From: UBA7672 sp035548775
Lineage (GTDB): Bacteria > Pseudomonadota > Alphaproteobacteria > Caulobacterales > Hyphomonadaceae
Length of the DNA stretch: 10,928 nt
Assembly (NCBI GenBank): GCA_035548775.1
Contig: DASZSI010000040.1
Location: forward strand, 1-10,928
Direction: 5' to 3'
Shown here: positions 5,247-10,928 of the stretch, in pieces
Position numbering within the stretch: position 1 is the first letter of the stretch
How the letters are laid out: each line of letters opens with the position of its first letter
Translations under genes and position numbers: made by a program
Notes under the pieces: model-generated
Told to the model about the DNA's origin: nothing
Databases searched by the model: none
The model's input: only the letters and a program-made list of their open reading frames with translations

Positions 5247-6756
5247 AACCAATCACCTCGAGCCCGCCCATGTAGGGGACGAGCGCCTTCGGCACCGTGA
5301 TCTTGCCGTCGGCTTCCTGACAGTTCTCCAGGATCGCGACCAGAGTCCGGCCGACTGCAAGACCCGAGCCGTTGAGTGTGTGCACGAATTCGGGCTTGGG
5401 CTTCGGGTTTTCGGGAGTGGCGGCGGGGCGATAGCGCGCATCCATGCGGCGGGCCTGGAAGTCGCCGCAGGTCGAGCAAGAGCTGATCTCGCGATACGTA
5501 TTCTGCGACGGCAGCCAGACTTCGAGGTCGTAGGTCTTGCGCGCGCCAAAGCCCATGTCGCCCGTGCACAGCATGATGGTGCGATAAGGCAGCTCCAGCC
5601 GCTCCAGTATGCCCTCGGCGCATTTCGTCATGCGCTCCAGCTCGGCGTCGCTCTCTTCCGGCTTCGTGATCGACACCAGTTCCACCTTGATGAACTGGTG
5701 CATGCGGATCATGCCCTTGGTATCGCGACCGGCGCTGCCGGCTTCGGACCGGAAACACGGCGTCGCGGCGGTCATCCGCATTGGCAGTTGGGCGGCGTCA
5801 AGAATCTGTTCGCGGACAGTGTTGGTAAGCGAGACTTCGGCGGTAGGGATGAGATAGCGGGTTGATTCAAGAGTTGGGCGCATCGAGTTTTTGAGGCCGG
5901 CCGAGCCCACAGACCTTCCCGTCAAAGACATTCGTTGGCCACCCAATTTATGTGCGCGCTCAAGCTCCGCCCCTCGCGGCCCTTTGAACACCACCTTCAC
6001 CATTCCGGGATCGCTTTCGACGGTAAAAACGTCAAACTCGTCATCGGAGAGTTGTTCGTCAGTTTTCGCAACGAAAAGATCCTGCTCAAACTTTGGAAGC
6101 TGGCCCGTCCCAAACATTGCCTTGGGCCGAACCAGCAGAGGAGCTGAATGTTCGACATAACCTGGCCCGCCTTCGCTCTCGGGCCTAGTCTGCACATCCA
6201 GCATGAACGCTGCGAGCGCACGTTCGAGCCTCGCTAGCTGCCCGCGCAGCACCACAAACCGCGCGCCGCTCATGCGGGCGGCGGCTTCGAAATCCATCAT
6301 CTTGAGGGCTTCGCCGAGATCGGCGTGATCCTTCGGCGTGAAGTTGAACTTGCGCGGCTCGCCCTTGCGGCGGACTTCCTTGTTTGCGTGCTCGTCGGCG
6401 CCGAGCGGAACATCGTCGAGCGGCACGTTGGGCAGGCGCGCCAGCAGATCGTCGCGCGCAGCCGTCGCAGCGGCCTCATCGGCGCCGGCCTTCTCGATGG
6501 TCGCCTTGGCGTCGGCGACTTCCGCCATCAGCTTCTGCGCCAGCGCCTCGTCCTTCGAGGCCTTGGCCTTGCCGATCTCTTTCGATTTTGCGTTGCGCGC
6601 CGCCTCGGCCTGTTCCTTGGCGAGGATCGCCGCGCGGACCTTGCCGTCCAGCTCCATGATCTTCGCGACTTCCGAGGCGCCATCCACCGACGGCCGGCGC
6701 GACAGCTTCTTCGCGTAGGCTTCGGGATTGTCGCGGATGGCGCGGATATCGTGCAT
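5245..6756 (-). CDS. serS: Seryl-tRNA synthetase with an internal insertion of about 70 residues
   Basis: This class II aminoacyl-tRNA synthetase charges tRNA-Ser with serine and also supplies seryl-tRNA for selenocysteine where present. An ATG at 6756 with AAGGA five bases upstream gives 503 residues; a TTG at 6822 is in frame but has no family support. Residues 1-115 form the tRNA-binding coiled-coil arm (MHDIRAIRDNPEAY at the start). FGTGQLPKF (215-223) leads into the core, IPTAEVSLTN (303-312) is the serine-binding TxE region, FRSEAGSAGRDTKG (335-348) is motif 2, and NGSGLAVGRTLVAILEN (462-478) is motif 3. All catalytic motifs look intact. Most bacterial enzymes have about 420-450 residues. 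The excess is largely a segment at about 229-299, between DLF and RYLIPTAEV, where relatives have only a few to about 20 residues. GC content and codon choice also drop around this segment. Confidence 0.96.
   Translation of the reverse strand: MHDIRAIRDNPEAYAKKLSRRPSVDGASEVAKIMELDGKVRAAILAKEQAEAARNAKSKEIGKAKASKDEALAQKLMAEVADAKATIEKAGADEAAATAARDDLLARLPNVPLDDVPLGADEHANKEVRRKGEPRKFNFTPKDHADLGEALKMMDFEAAARMSGARFVVLRGQLARLERALAAFMLDVQTRPESEGGPGYVEHSAPLLVRPKAMFGTGQLPKFEQDLFVAKTDEQLSDDEFDVFTVESDPGMVKVVFKGPRGAELERAHKLGGQRMSLTGRSVGSAGLKNSMRPTLESTRYLIPTAEVSLTNTVREQILDAAQLPMRMTAATPCFRSEAGSAGRDTKGMIRMHQFIKVELVSITKPEESDAELERMTKCAEGILERLELPYRTIMLCTGDMGFGARKTYDLEVWLPSQNTYREISSCSTCGDFQARRMDARYRPAATPENPKPKPEFVHTLNGSGLAVGRTLVAILENCQEADGKITVPKALVPYMGGLEVIG
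5860..6072 (-). other. In-frame insertion within serS (about residues 229-299)
   Basis: The segment begins after QLPKFEQDLF and ends before RYLIPTAEV. It encodes an acidic start (DEQLSDDEFDVF) and a beta-like GMVKVVFKGPRGAELERAH, followed by a Gly/Ser-rich, basic end. I recognise no domain. Hand counting gives 59 G+C in 120 bases at 6001-6120 (49%), against 42 in 60 bases (70%) at 6481-6540 in the same gene. Codons such as TTG, AGG, CGA, TCT, CAA and ACT, unusual in the neighbouring genes, cluster here. The reading frame is kept, and no stop, intein splice residues or palindrome is apparent. Boundaries are approximate, set from memory of other SerRS sequences. Confidence 0.6.
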
Positions 6757-6794
6757 GGCGGTCCTTGCTGATTTGGCCGTGCTGGTTTGCGTGC

Positions 6795-6822
6795 GGTCTA
6801 GCCTGCTCCGCGCGACGGACAA
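6795..6822 (-). promoter_or_regulatory. Candidate promoter for serS
   Basis: On the minus strand, TTGTCC (6817-6822), a 16-base spacer and TAGACC (6795-6800) give a modest match to -35/-10 hexamers, about 38 bases before the serS ATG. It lies between the palindromic repeat and serS. A promoter is plausible because the repeat probably interrupts transcription from tatC, but the -10 is weak. Confidence 0.33.
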
Positions 6823-6835
6823 AGGGGTTTTGGGG

Positions 6836-6955
6836 AAGCTGGGACCGCCGGGCGTCTGCCCGGCAGTTCGCGCGTCAGCGCGAAATCAGTTGATGGGGCA
6901 CCAGTCTTTGTCGCTTCGCGACAACTGCCGGGCGGGCGCCCGGCGGTCCCGGCTT
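6836..6955. repeat. Nested palindromic intergenic element behind tatC
   Basis: Arms of 33 bases at 6836-6868 and 6923-6955 are reverse complements with three differences, around a 54-base centre. Inside are four perfect small hairpins with 7-bp stems: 6847-6864 (GCCGGGC stem), 6867-6884 (TTCGCGC stem), 6908-6924 (TTGTCGC stem) and 6927-6944 (GCCGGGC stem). The outer two are mirror images and the inner two lie at mirrored positions. The right arm ends inside the tatC stop codon. The structure resembles REP/BIME-type or other mobile palindromic repeats and would also form a strong RNA hairpin that could end or stabilise tatC mRNA. No transposase is encoded. It encodes no plausible protein. Confidence 0.75.
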
Positions 6956-7877
6956 ACTCCCCCGCCGGCAAAGCCGGCGCCGCGGACTTGGCGGCTTCGG
7001 CGGCCACGCGGCGGGCGTTTTCCTCGGCCTCGCGCTTGGCCTCTTCCGCTTCACGCTTGGCGTCAGCGGCGTCGCGACGCTTGCGCGAGATCTCGACCAG
7101 CACCGCTGCGATGATGCCGCTCTCATAGAGCAGGATCAGCGGCATGCCGAGCACGAACCAGCTCACCGGATCCGGCGGCGTCACGGCGGCGGCGATCACG
7201 AAGATGACCAGGATCGCGTATTTGCGTCCCTTGCGCAGGCCCTTGGCGGTCACGACCTGCGCCCGCGCCAGCAGCGCCAGCACGACCGGAAGCTGGAACG
7301 CCAGGCCAAGCGCAAACAGCAACCCGATCGCCAGCTCGGTGTATTCCTTCACCTTGGGCTGGTAGCTGACCGTGCCTCCGCCCGTCTCGAACTCCGACGA
7401 GAACGATATGTCCATGAAGTTGGGCAGCACGACATAGTAGACCAGCGCACAGCCCGCCACGAACAACACCGGCATGATGAAGAGGAAGGGCAGCACCGCC
7501 GCCCGTTCCTTCTTGTAGAGGCCGGGCGCGACAAAGCCGTAGGCCTGGTACGCCATGTAGGGAAAGCTCACCGCCAGCGCCATCAACAGCGCCAGCTTGA
7601 TCTGCGTGAACGTCAGCTCCAGCGGAGCATAGAACCCGATGTCGGCATGACGATGATGTCTCGCCGCCGCCTCGCTCAGCGGGATCACCAGCAGCTTGAA
7701 GGCGTCCTGCGACAGGAACCACCCGATCGCCGAAAAGATCAGCATGCACCACATGCAGCGGATCAGCCGGACGCGCAGCTCATTGAGGTGATCCATCAAC
7801 GGGGCGCGGCTGGCCTCCACTTCATCAGGCGGCGGTTCGGATGGCTCCGGCGTGAACGACGTCTTCGGGCCACTCAC
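6954..7877 (-). CDS. tatC: TatC, twin-arginine translocase receptor subunit
   Basis: TatC is the polytopic inner-membrane protein that, with TatB, recognises twin-arginine signal peptides of folded proteins and recruits TatA. It has 307 residues. After a Pro/Glu-rich leader (1-26) come MDHLNELRVRL (28-38, the conserved HLxELR site) and six hydrophobic segments at about 41-56, 92-115, 128-150, 181-203, 219-235 and 238-262. FVAPGLYKKER (115-125) keeps Glu124, required for signal binding, and TPPDPVSWFVLGMPLILLYE (233-252) is the late signature. The site equivalent to E. coli Glu170 is Gln195 (GLAFQLPVV). The C-terminal tail (265-307) is a charged Ala/Glu/Lys/Arg coiled coil, longer than in E. 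coli. It starts with GTG, overlapping the tatB TGA (GTGA); AGGAA lies about eight bases upstream. Confidence 0.97.
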   Translation of the reverse strand: MSGPKTSFTPEPSEPPPDEVEASRAPLMDHLNELRVRLIRCMWCMLIFSAIGWFLSQDAFKLLVIPLSEAAARHHRHADIGFYAPLELTFTQIKLALLMALAVSFPYMAYQAYGFVAPGLYKKERAAVLPFLFIMPVLFVAGCALVYYVVLPNFMDISFSSEFETGGGTVSYQPKVKEYTELAIGLLFALGLAFQLPVVLALLARAQVVTAKGLRKGRKYAILVIFVIAAAVTPPDPVSWFVLGMPLILLYESGIIAAVLVEISRKRRDAADAKREAEEAKREAEENARRVAAEAAKSAAPALPAGE

Positions 7878-8416
7878 GCGGGCGTTTCCTGCTTGGCAGG
7901 GGCGGCGGTCTGTTCGGCGGGCGGCGCGTCTTCTTCCGAAGCGCCAGGATAATCATAGTGCCGCGCCTCGGGCATGGCGTCGGCCAGGTCGGCCGCCGAA
8001 GGCGTAGGCTCGAGCGAAGGCATGTTCGCGGATTCGGAAAGCAGCCGCGACTCCTCCATCTGCTCAGGCGATAGTTGCGACGCCGGCGGCGGCGTGCCGG
8101 GCGCGGCCTCGCCGGGCGAGGGAAGCTGCTCGCGGGCGCTGGCCTCCATCTCGGCGCGATCCTTGTTCAGATCATCGCGCAGGTCTTCGAGGCCGGTATT
8201 CTTCTTCAGCTCGGCGACTTCCTTGCGCAGCTCTTCCAGCTCCGCCTGCCTGCCAAGCTCGTCGATCCCCTGCTGGAACTCGAACGCCAGCGCGCGCATC
8301 TTGCCGGTGAACTTGCCGAACTTGCGCATCATCAACGGCAAGTCCTTCGGGCCGATCACAACGATCGCCACGACGGCCAGAAGGATCATTTCCGTGAAGC
8401 CGATGCCCGGCATCAT
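7874..8416 (-). CDS. tatB: TatB, twin-arginine translocase subunit
   Basis: TatB is the single-pass partner of TatC in the receptor complex that binds twin-arginine precursors. The protein has 180 residues. It begins MMPGIGFTEMILLAVVAIVV, with the TM helix at about 7-21, the hinge IGPKDLP (21-27) and an amphipathic helix to about residue 50. A charged coiled coil rich in Glu, Leu, Lys and Arg runs to about 95, followed by a low-complexity Pro/Ala/Glu/Ser tail. The PGIGFTE opening distinguishes TatB from TatA. Two consecutive ATG codons (8416 and 8413) are possible; AAGGAG lies 11 bases before the first, which I chose. It sits 45 bp after tatA and overlaps tatC by four bases. Confidence 0.95.
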   Translation of the reverse strand: MMPGIGFTEMILLAVVAIVVIGPKDLPLMMRKFGKFTGKMRALAFEFQQGIDELGRQAELEELRKEVAELKKNTGLEDLRDDLNKDRAEMEASAREQLPSPGEAAPGTPPPASQLSPEQMEESRLLSESANMPSLEPTPSAADLADAMPEARHYDYPGASEEDAPPAEQTAAPAKQETPA

Positions 8417-8461
8417 GGCGTTGCGCGCTCCTTCCCGGGGAGAGGGCCGAGAAGCCGAAGA

Positions 8462-8683
8462 TCAGGTCGTGGTCTTCGCCTTGTCCTTCTCCGGGGTGAC
8501 GTTGATCGGCTCGTTGGCCAGCTGTTGCGGCGGCGCTTCGGGCTTGTCTCCGTCCCTGAGACCCTTGCGGAAATTCTTGATGCCGGTGGCGAGGTCGCCC
8601 ATCGTCGACGAGATCTTTCCACGGCCGCCGAAGAAGATCAGCAGGACCGCCAGGACGACGATAATGACTAATGGGTCGCGCAT
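8462..8683 (-). CDS. tatA: TatA, twin-arginine translocase pore-forming subunit
   Basis: TatA oligomerises at the TatBC-substrate complex to let folded proteins cross the inner membrane. The protein has 73 residues, typical of TatA. MRDPLVIIVVLAVLLIFFGG contains the short TM helix and the F-G hinge at 18-19. RGKISSTMGDLATGIKNFRK (21-40) is the amphipathic helix with the usual GDLAxGIKxF pattern. A hydrophilic tail ends in KTTT. The N-terminal polar position is Asp3 rather than the Gln or His usual elsewhere. I chose the ATG at 8683 because GGAG (8692-8695) lies eight bases upstream and it matches the family N-terminus; an upstream in-frame start would add a non-conserved stretch before the TM helix. 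First gene of tatABC. Confidence 0.94.
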   Translation of the reverse strand: MRDPLVIIVVLAVLLIFFGGRGKISSTMGDLATGIKNFRKGLRDGDKPEAPPQQLANEPINVTPEKDKAKTTT

Positions 8684-8831
8684 CGTTCTAACTCCGGATC
8701 GCCTCGTCCGCAGCGATTGCCTGCAGGCGGGGCCAGATATCAAGGCCTAAGGTAGCCCTCGCAAGGGATTCCTGCAAACCCGGCCAAGGTACAGGTTCCC
8801 GCGATTATCATTAACCAGGTAAGTCCAGCAG
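8684..8831 (-). promoter_or_regulatory. tatABC leader region with a weak candidate promoter
   Basis: This 148-bp gap separates scpB from tatA. On the minus strand TTGCGA (8759-8764), a 17-base spacer and GATATC (8736-8741) give a weak -35/-10 match, about 52 bases before the tatA ATG. An AT-rich stretch reading TTAATGATAAT on the minus strand (near 8805-8815) has a -10-like GATAAT, but I see no -35 at the right distance. No hairpin followed by a T-run was seen. The gap size suggests independent transcription of tatABC. Confidence 0.25.
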
Positions 8832-9653
8832 CTAAGCCCTGTCTTCCGCTCCTTCGAGGAAATCAGACTGGAATTCGGCGTCTTCCAGCGGGTCTTCGCC
8901 CAGAAGCTCGCCCGTTTCGGGATCACGCGGCGTACCGGCGAACTCGAAATCGCGTGGAATCTCCGCGCTCAGCAGGCCGGCTGCCTTGAGATCGTCACGC
9001 CCCGGCAGGCTGTCCACCGCGTCCAGGCCGAAATGCACCAGGAACGCGTCCGTGGTTCCAAATGTCACAGGCCGGCCCGGCGTGCGGCGTCGGCCGCGCG
9101 GACGCACCCAGCCCGCCTCCATCAGGATGTCGATCGTCCCGGGCGAGACAGCGACGCCGCGTATGTCCTCGATCTCCGGCCGGGTGACCGGCTGGCAATA
9201 CGCGATGATCGCCAGCGTCTCCAGCGCCGCACGCGAAAGCGGCTTGGGTTGCTCGCGGGTCTCTTCGAACAGAAAGGCCAGGTCAGGCGCAGTCTGGAAG
9301 CGCCACTTGCCGGCAAGCTCCACCAGCTGGACGCCCTTGTTGGCGTAGGCGGCCTTCAGCTTGCCCAGCACATCGCCGGCCTCGATGCCCTGGGGCAGGG
9401 CTTCCGTCAGCGTCTTGGCGTCGACCGGTTCGTCGGACGCAAACAACACCGCCTCGGCGCGACGCAGTGCATCCGCGAGGCGTTCGGGGTCGACCTCGGC
9501 TTTGGCGGTCTTCGCCGGCGCAGGCTCGGCCGCGGGCTGCGCCTTCGCTTCCGCCTGCTTCTGCTTCGAAAGCTTCGCCACTGCCTCGCGAATTTCGTCG
9601 ACCGAGGCTGCCTCCGGCTTGCCGCCCTTCTTGTTCTTCTTCCCCGCGCTCAT
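8832..9653 (-). CDS. scpB: ScpB, segregation and condensation protein B
   Basis: ScpB is a winged-helix dimer that binds ScpA and SMC to form the bacterial condensin, which organises and separates chromosomes at the nucleoid. The protein has 273 residues. Residues 1-55 are a Lys/Ala/Glu-rich extension not seen in short ScpB proteins. The first winged-helix domain runs from about 56 to 130 (RRAEAVLFASDEPV at 64-77). The second contains the family signature LSRAALETLAIIAYCQPVTR (139-158), then PEIEDIRG and GRPVTFGTTDAFLVHFGL (193-210). An acidic C-terminal tail follows. The ATG overlaps the scpA stop (ATGA), indicating translational coupling; there is no other Met in the N-terminal region. Confidence 0.95.
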   Translation of the reverse strand: MSAGKKNKKGGKPEAASVDEIREAVAKLSKQKQAEAKAQPAAEPAPAKTAKAEVDPERLADALRRAEAVLFASDEPVDAKTLTEALPQGIEAGDVLGKLKAAYANKGVQLVELAGKWRFQTAPDLAFLFEETREQPKPLSRAALETLAIIAYCQPVTRPEIEDIRGVAVSPGTIDILMEAGWVRPRGRRRTPGRPVTFGTTDAFLVHFGLDAVDSLPGRDDLKAAGLLSAEIPRDFEFAGTPRDPETGELLGEDPLEDAEFQSDFLEGAEDRA

Positions 9654-10477
9654 TCGGCGGCCTTCGCAGCAGCAGGATCACGCGCCCTGCGCACATACAC
9701 GTCCGAAAACGGCTGGTCCTGGCGAAGCTCGACCGCGCGGTCCTTGGTCAGCTCCAGCGCGGCGGAGAAGAAACTCGCAACCTCGGACCGGCGCGGGGCG
9801 TCCTTCGCCTCCTCGTCATTGGCGTGCATTTCCTGGATCGAGGCCCACTCCACCAGCTCGGGCGCCAGCGCCGCGAGATGCCTGCGCGCCGAGTCGAGCG
9901 GCAGGACCGGCTGGCGCTTGATGACGTGCGCGCGCAGCTTCACCTTCCGCGTGTTGATGTCCCCGAACGCCTTCAAAATGTCGTGCAGCGACGTGGTCCA
10001 GATCGGCTTGCGGATCACCTTGGCCAGCTGCGGATCGCCCCGCCGGAACACGTCCCGGTTGTCGACATGGCCGGCATAAAGGTCGTTCACCGCCTTGCGC
10101 ATCGCATCGAGCCGGCGGAGCCGGAACGCCAGCCTGCCCGCGATCTCGCCAGGATCAGTCTCATCCTCGCCCTTCTTGTCCGACGGCAGCAGCAGCTTTG
10201 ACTTGAGAAAAGCCAGCCACGCCGCCATCAGCAGATAATCCGCGGCAATGTCGATCTTCCTGTCCTGCGCCTCGCGCACATAGGCGAGATACTGGTCGGC
10301 CAGCTTCAGGATCGAGATCTTGGCGAGGTCGATCTTGTGCCGCCGCGCCAGCTCCAGCAGCAGGTGCAGCGGCCCCTCGAAACCCTCCAGGTCGACGCGG
10401 AATGCATCGCGCGCGTCCGCCGCTTCAGCGGCGGCCGTGTTGAGCAAGTCCTCGTCCGGAACGGGGATAACCGTCAT
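9650..10477 (-). CDS. scpA: ScpA, segregation and condensation protein A (kleisin)
   Basis: ScpA is the kleisin that closes the SMC ring and carries ScpB. The protein has 275 residues. The N-terminal SMC-neck binding domain has the hallmark FRVDLEGFEGPLHLLLELAR (26-45), followed by KIDLAKISILKLADQYLAY (48-66) and YLLMAAWLAFLKSKLLLP (81-98). A charged linker leads to a central region (KVIRKPIWTTSLHDILKAF, 153-171). The C-terminal winged helix includes RRSEVASFFSAALELTKDR (229-247), which contacts SMC. The ATG overlaps the TGA of nagZ (ATGA), and its stop overlaps scpB. The nagZ-scpA-scpB-tat order is common in alphaproteobacteria. Confidence 0.95.
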   Translation of the reverse strand: MTVIPVPDEDLLNTAAAEAADARDAFRVDLEGFEGPLHLLLELARRHKIDLAKISILKLADQYLAYVREAQDRKIDIAADYLLMAAWLAFLKSKLLLPSDKKGEDETDPGEIAGRLAFRLRRLDAMRKAVNDLYAGHVDNRDVFRRGDPQLAKVIRKPIWTTSLHDILKAFGDINTRKVKLRAHVIKRQPVLPLDSARRHLAALAPELVEWASIQEMHANDEEAKDAPRRSEVASFFSAALELTKDRAVELRQDQPFSDVYVRRARDPAAAKAAE

Positions 10478-10928
10478 GCCACCGCAGTAGACGACGGCGA
10501 GAGGCGGGACAACAGCTTCAACAGCCTTTCCCTGCCCTCGGCCTTGTCGAACGGCTTGGGCGGATGAACCGCCGCATCCGCGATTTTCGCGCGCCGCAGG
10601 CTGTCGCCGGCAAGAACCGGAGAGGCGCCCGCAACCTCCGTCATCTCCGCCAGCACAATGTCGGGGTCTTTCACAAAGCCCGAACAGTGCAGGATCACAT
10701 CGACGCCCGCCGCGATGGCGCGACTCGCCCGGTCGGCGAGCGACCCGCCCAGCGCCTTCATGCCCAGATCGTCGGTCATGAGCAGGCCATCGAACCCGAT
10801 CTCGCCGCGAATGATGTCGCGCACGATCTTCTTCGAGTGCGTGGCAGGCGTCGTCTCGTTATCCAGCGCGGCATAAGCCAGATGCGCCGTCATGCCCATC
10901 GGCGCATCGGCGAGCCTCTTGAACGGCG
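10474..10928 (-). CDS. nagZ: Beta-N-acetylhexosaminidase NagZ (3' part; runs off the right edge)
   Basis: NagZ (glycoside hydrolase family 3) removes N-acetylglucosamine from GlcNAc-anhydroMurNAc-peptides in the cytosol during peptidoglycan recycling. About 150 C-terminal codons are present and the frame is open to the window edge. The visible part starts PFKRLADAPMGMTAHLAYAA, then the typical PATHSKKIV and IIRGEIGFDGLLMTDDLGMK, whose first Asp in TDDL is the GH3 nucleophile position in NagZ (SDDLSM in most). A stretch AAGVDVILHCSGFV matches the AGCDxxLHCNG segment. The His/Asp acid-base loop lies outside the window. Its TGA overlaps the scpA ATG. The internal ATG codons near 10899 are not the start. 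Confidence 0.92.
   Translation of the reverse strand, partial: PFKRLADAPMGMTAHLAYAALDNETTPATHSKKIVRDIIRGEIGFDGLLMTDDLGMKALGGSLADRASRAIAAGVDVILHCSGFVKDPDIVLAEMTEVAGASPVLAGDSLRRAKIADAAVHPPKPFDKAEGRERLLKLLSRLSPSSTAVA

Noticed and set aside
5113..5865. Plus-strand open frame opposite serS and surE
   Set aside because: It has no family features and a shadow composition, and the minus-strand genes have conserved catalytic motifs throughout.
5860..6072. Intein or Rickettsia-type palindromic element as the serS insert
   Set aside because: At about 70 residues it is too short for an intein and lacks Cys/Ser and His-Asn splice junctions; I see no long palindrome in its DNA.
6757..6822. N-terminal extension of SerRS from the TTG at 6822
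   Set aside because: The 22 extra residues are not SerRS-like, and the ATG at 6756 has AAGGA at proper spacing and a conserved N-terminus.
9033..10079. Long plus-strand open frame opposite scpA and scpB
   Set aside because: It is Arg/Leu-rich with no recognisable motif and lies wholly antisense to two clearly conserved genes; it is a by-product of high GC at codon position three.

Overview
The window is GC-rich and tightly packed, and every gene I can support is on the minus strand. It reads as an alphaproteobacterial chromosome. The order nagZ-scpA-scpB-tatA-tatB-tatC-serS-surE-pcm-nlpD-like-yajC-secD resembles what I recall for Caulobacterales and related families. I assign the class with good confidence and the order only tentatively. 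No phage, transposase, CRISPR array, tRNA or rRNA gene is visible.

In the direction of transcription (right to left) the window holds three blocks. (1) 10928-8832: the 3' part of nagZ (muropeptide recycling), then scpA and scpB (kleisin and winged-helix partners of the SMC condensin). They are joined by ATGA stop/start overlaps at both junctions. (2) 8683-6954: tatA, tatB and tatC, the complete twin-arginine translocase, with a GTGA overlap between tatB and tatC. A strongly palindromic repeat of about 120 bp (6836-6955) lies directly behind tatC. (3) 6756-347: serS (seryl-tRNA synthetase), surE (nucleotidase), pcm (isoaspartyl methyltransferase family), an NlpD-like lipoprotein with two LysM domains and a degenerate LytM domain, then yajC and secD. 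The left edge carries the 5' part of secE.

The genes serve envelope biogenesis (Tat and Sec export, septal cell-wall hydrolase control, peptidoglycan recycling), stationary-phase or damage repair (surE, pcm) and chromosome segregation (scpAB). All are conserved housekeeping genes. I found no evidence of a wholly new multi-gene system.

Four places deserve a second look. serS carries an in-frame insertion of about 70 codons between the usual 'QLPKF..DLF' and 'YLIPTAEV' motifs, inside a patch of lower GC and atypical codons. A nested palindromic element fills the tatC-serS gap. secD is followed by secE rather than secF, with an imperfect inverted-repeat tract at the junction. The LytM domain of the NlpD-like protein has lost four of five catalytic or zinc-ligand positions, which fits an amidase activator rather than an enzyme. 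No gene-free stretch exceeds 200 bases; the longest is 6757-6953.
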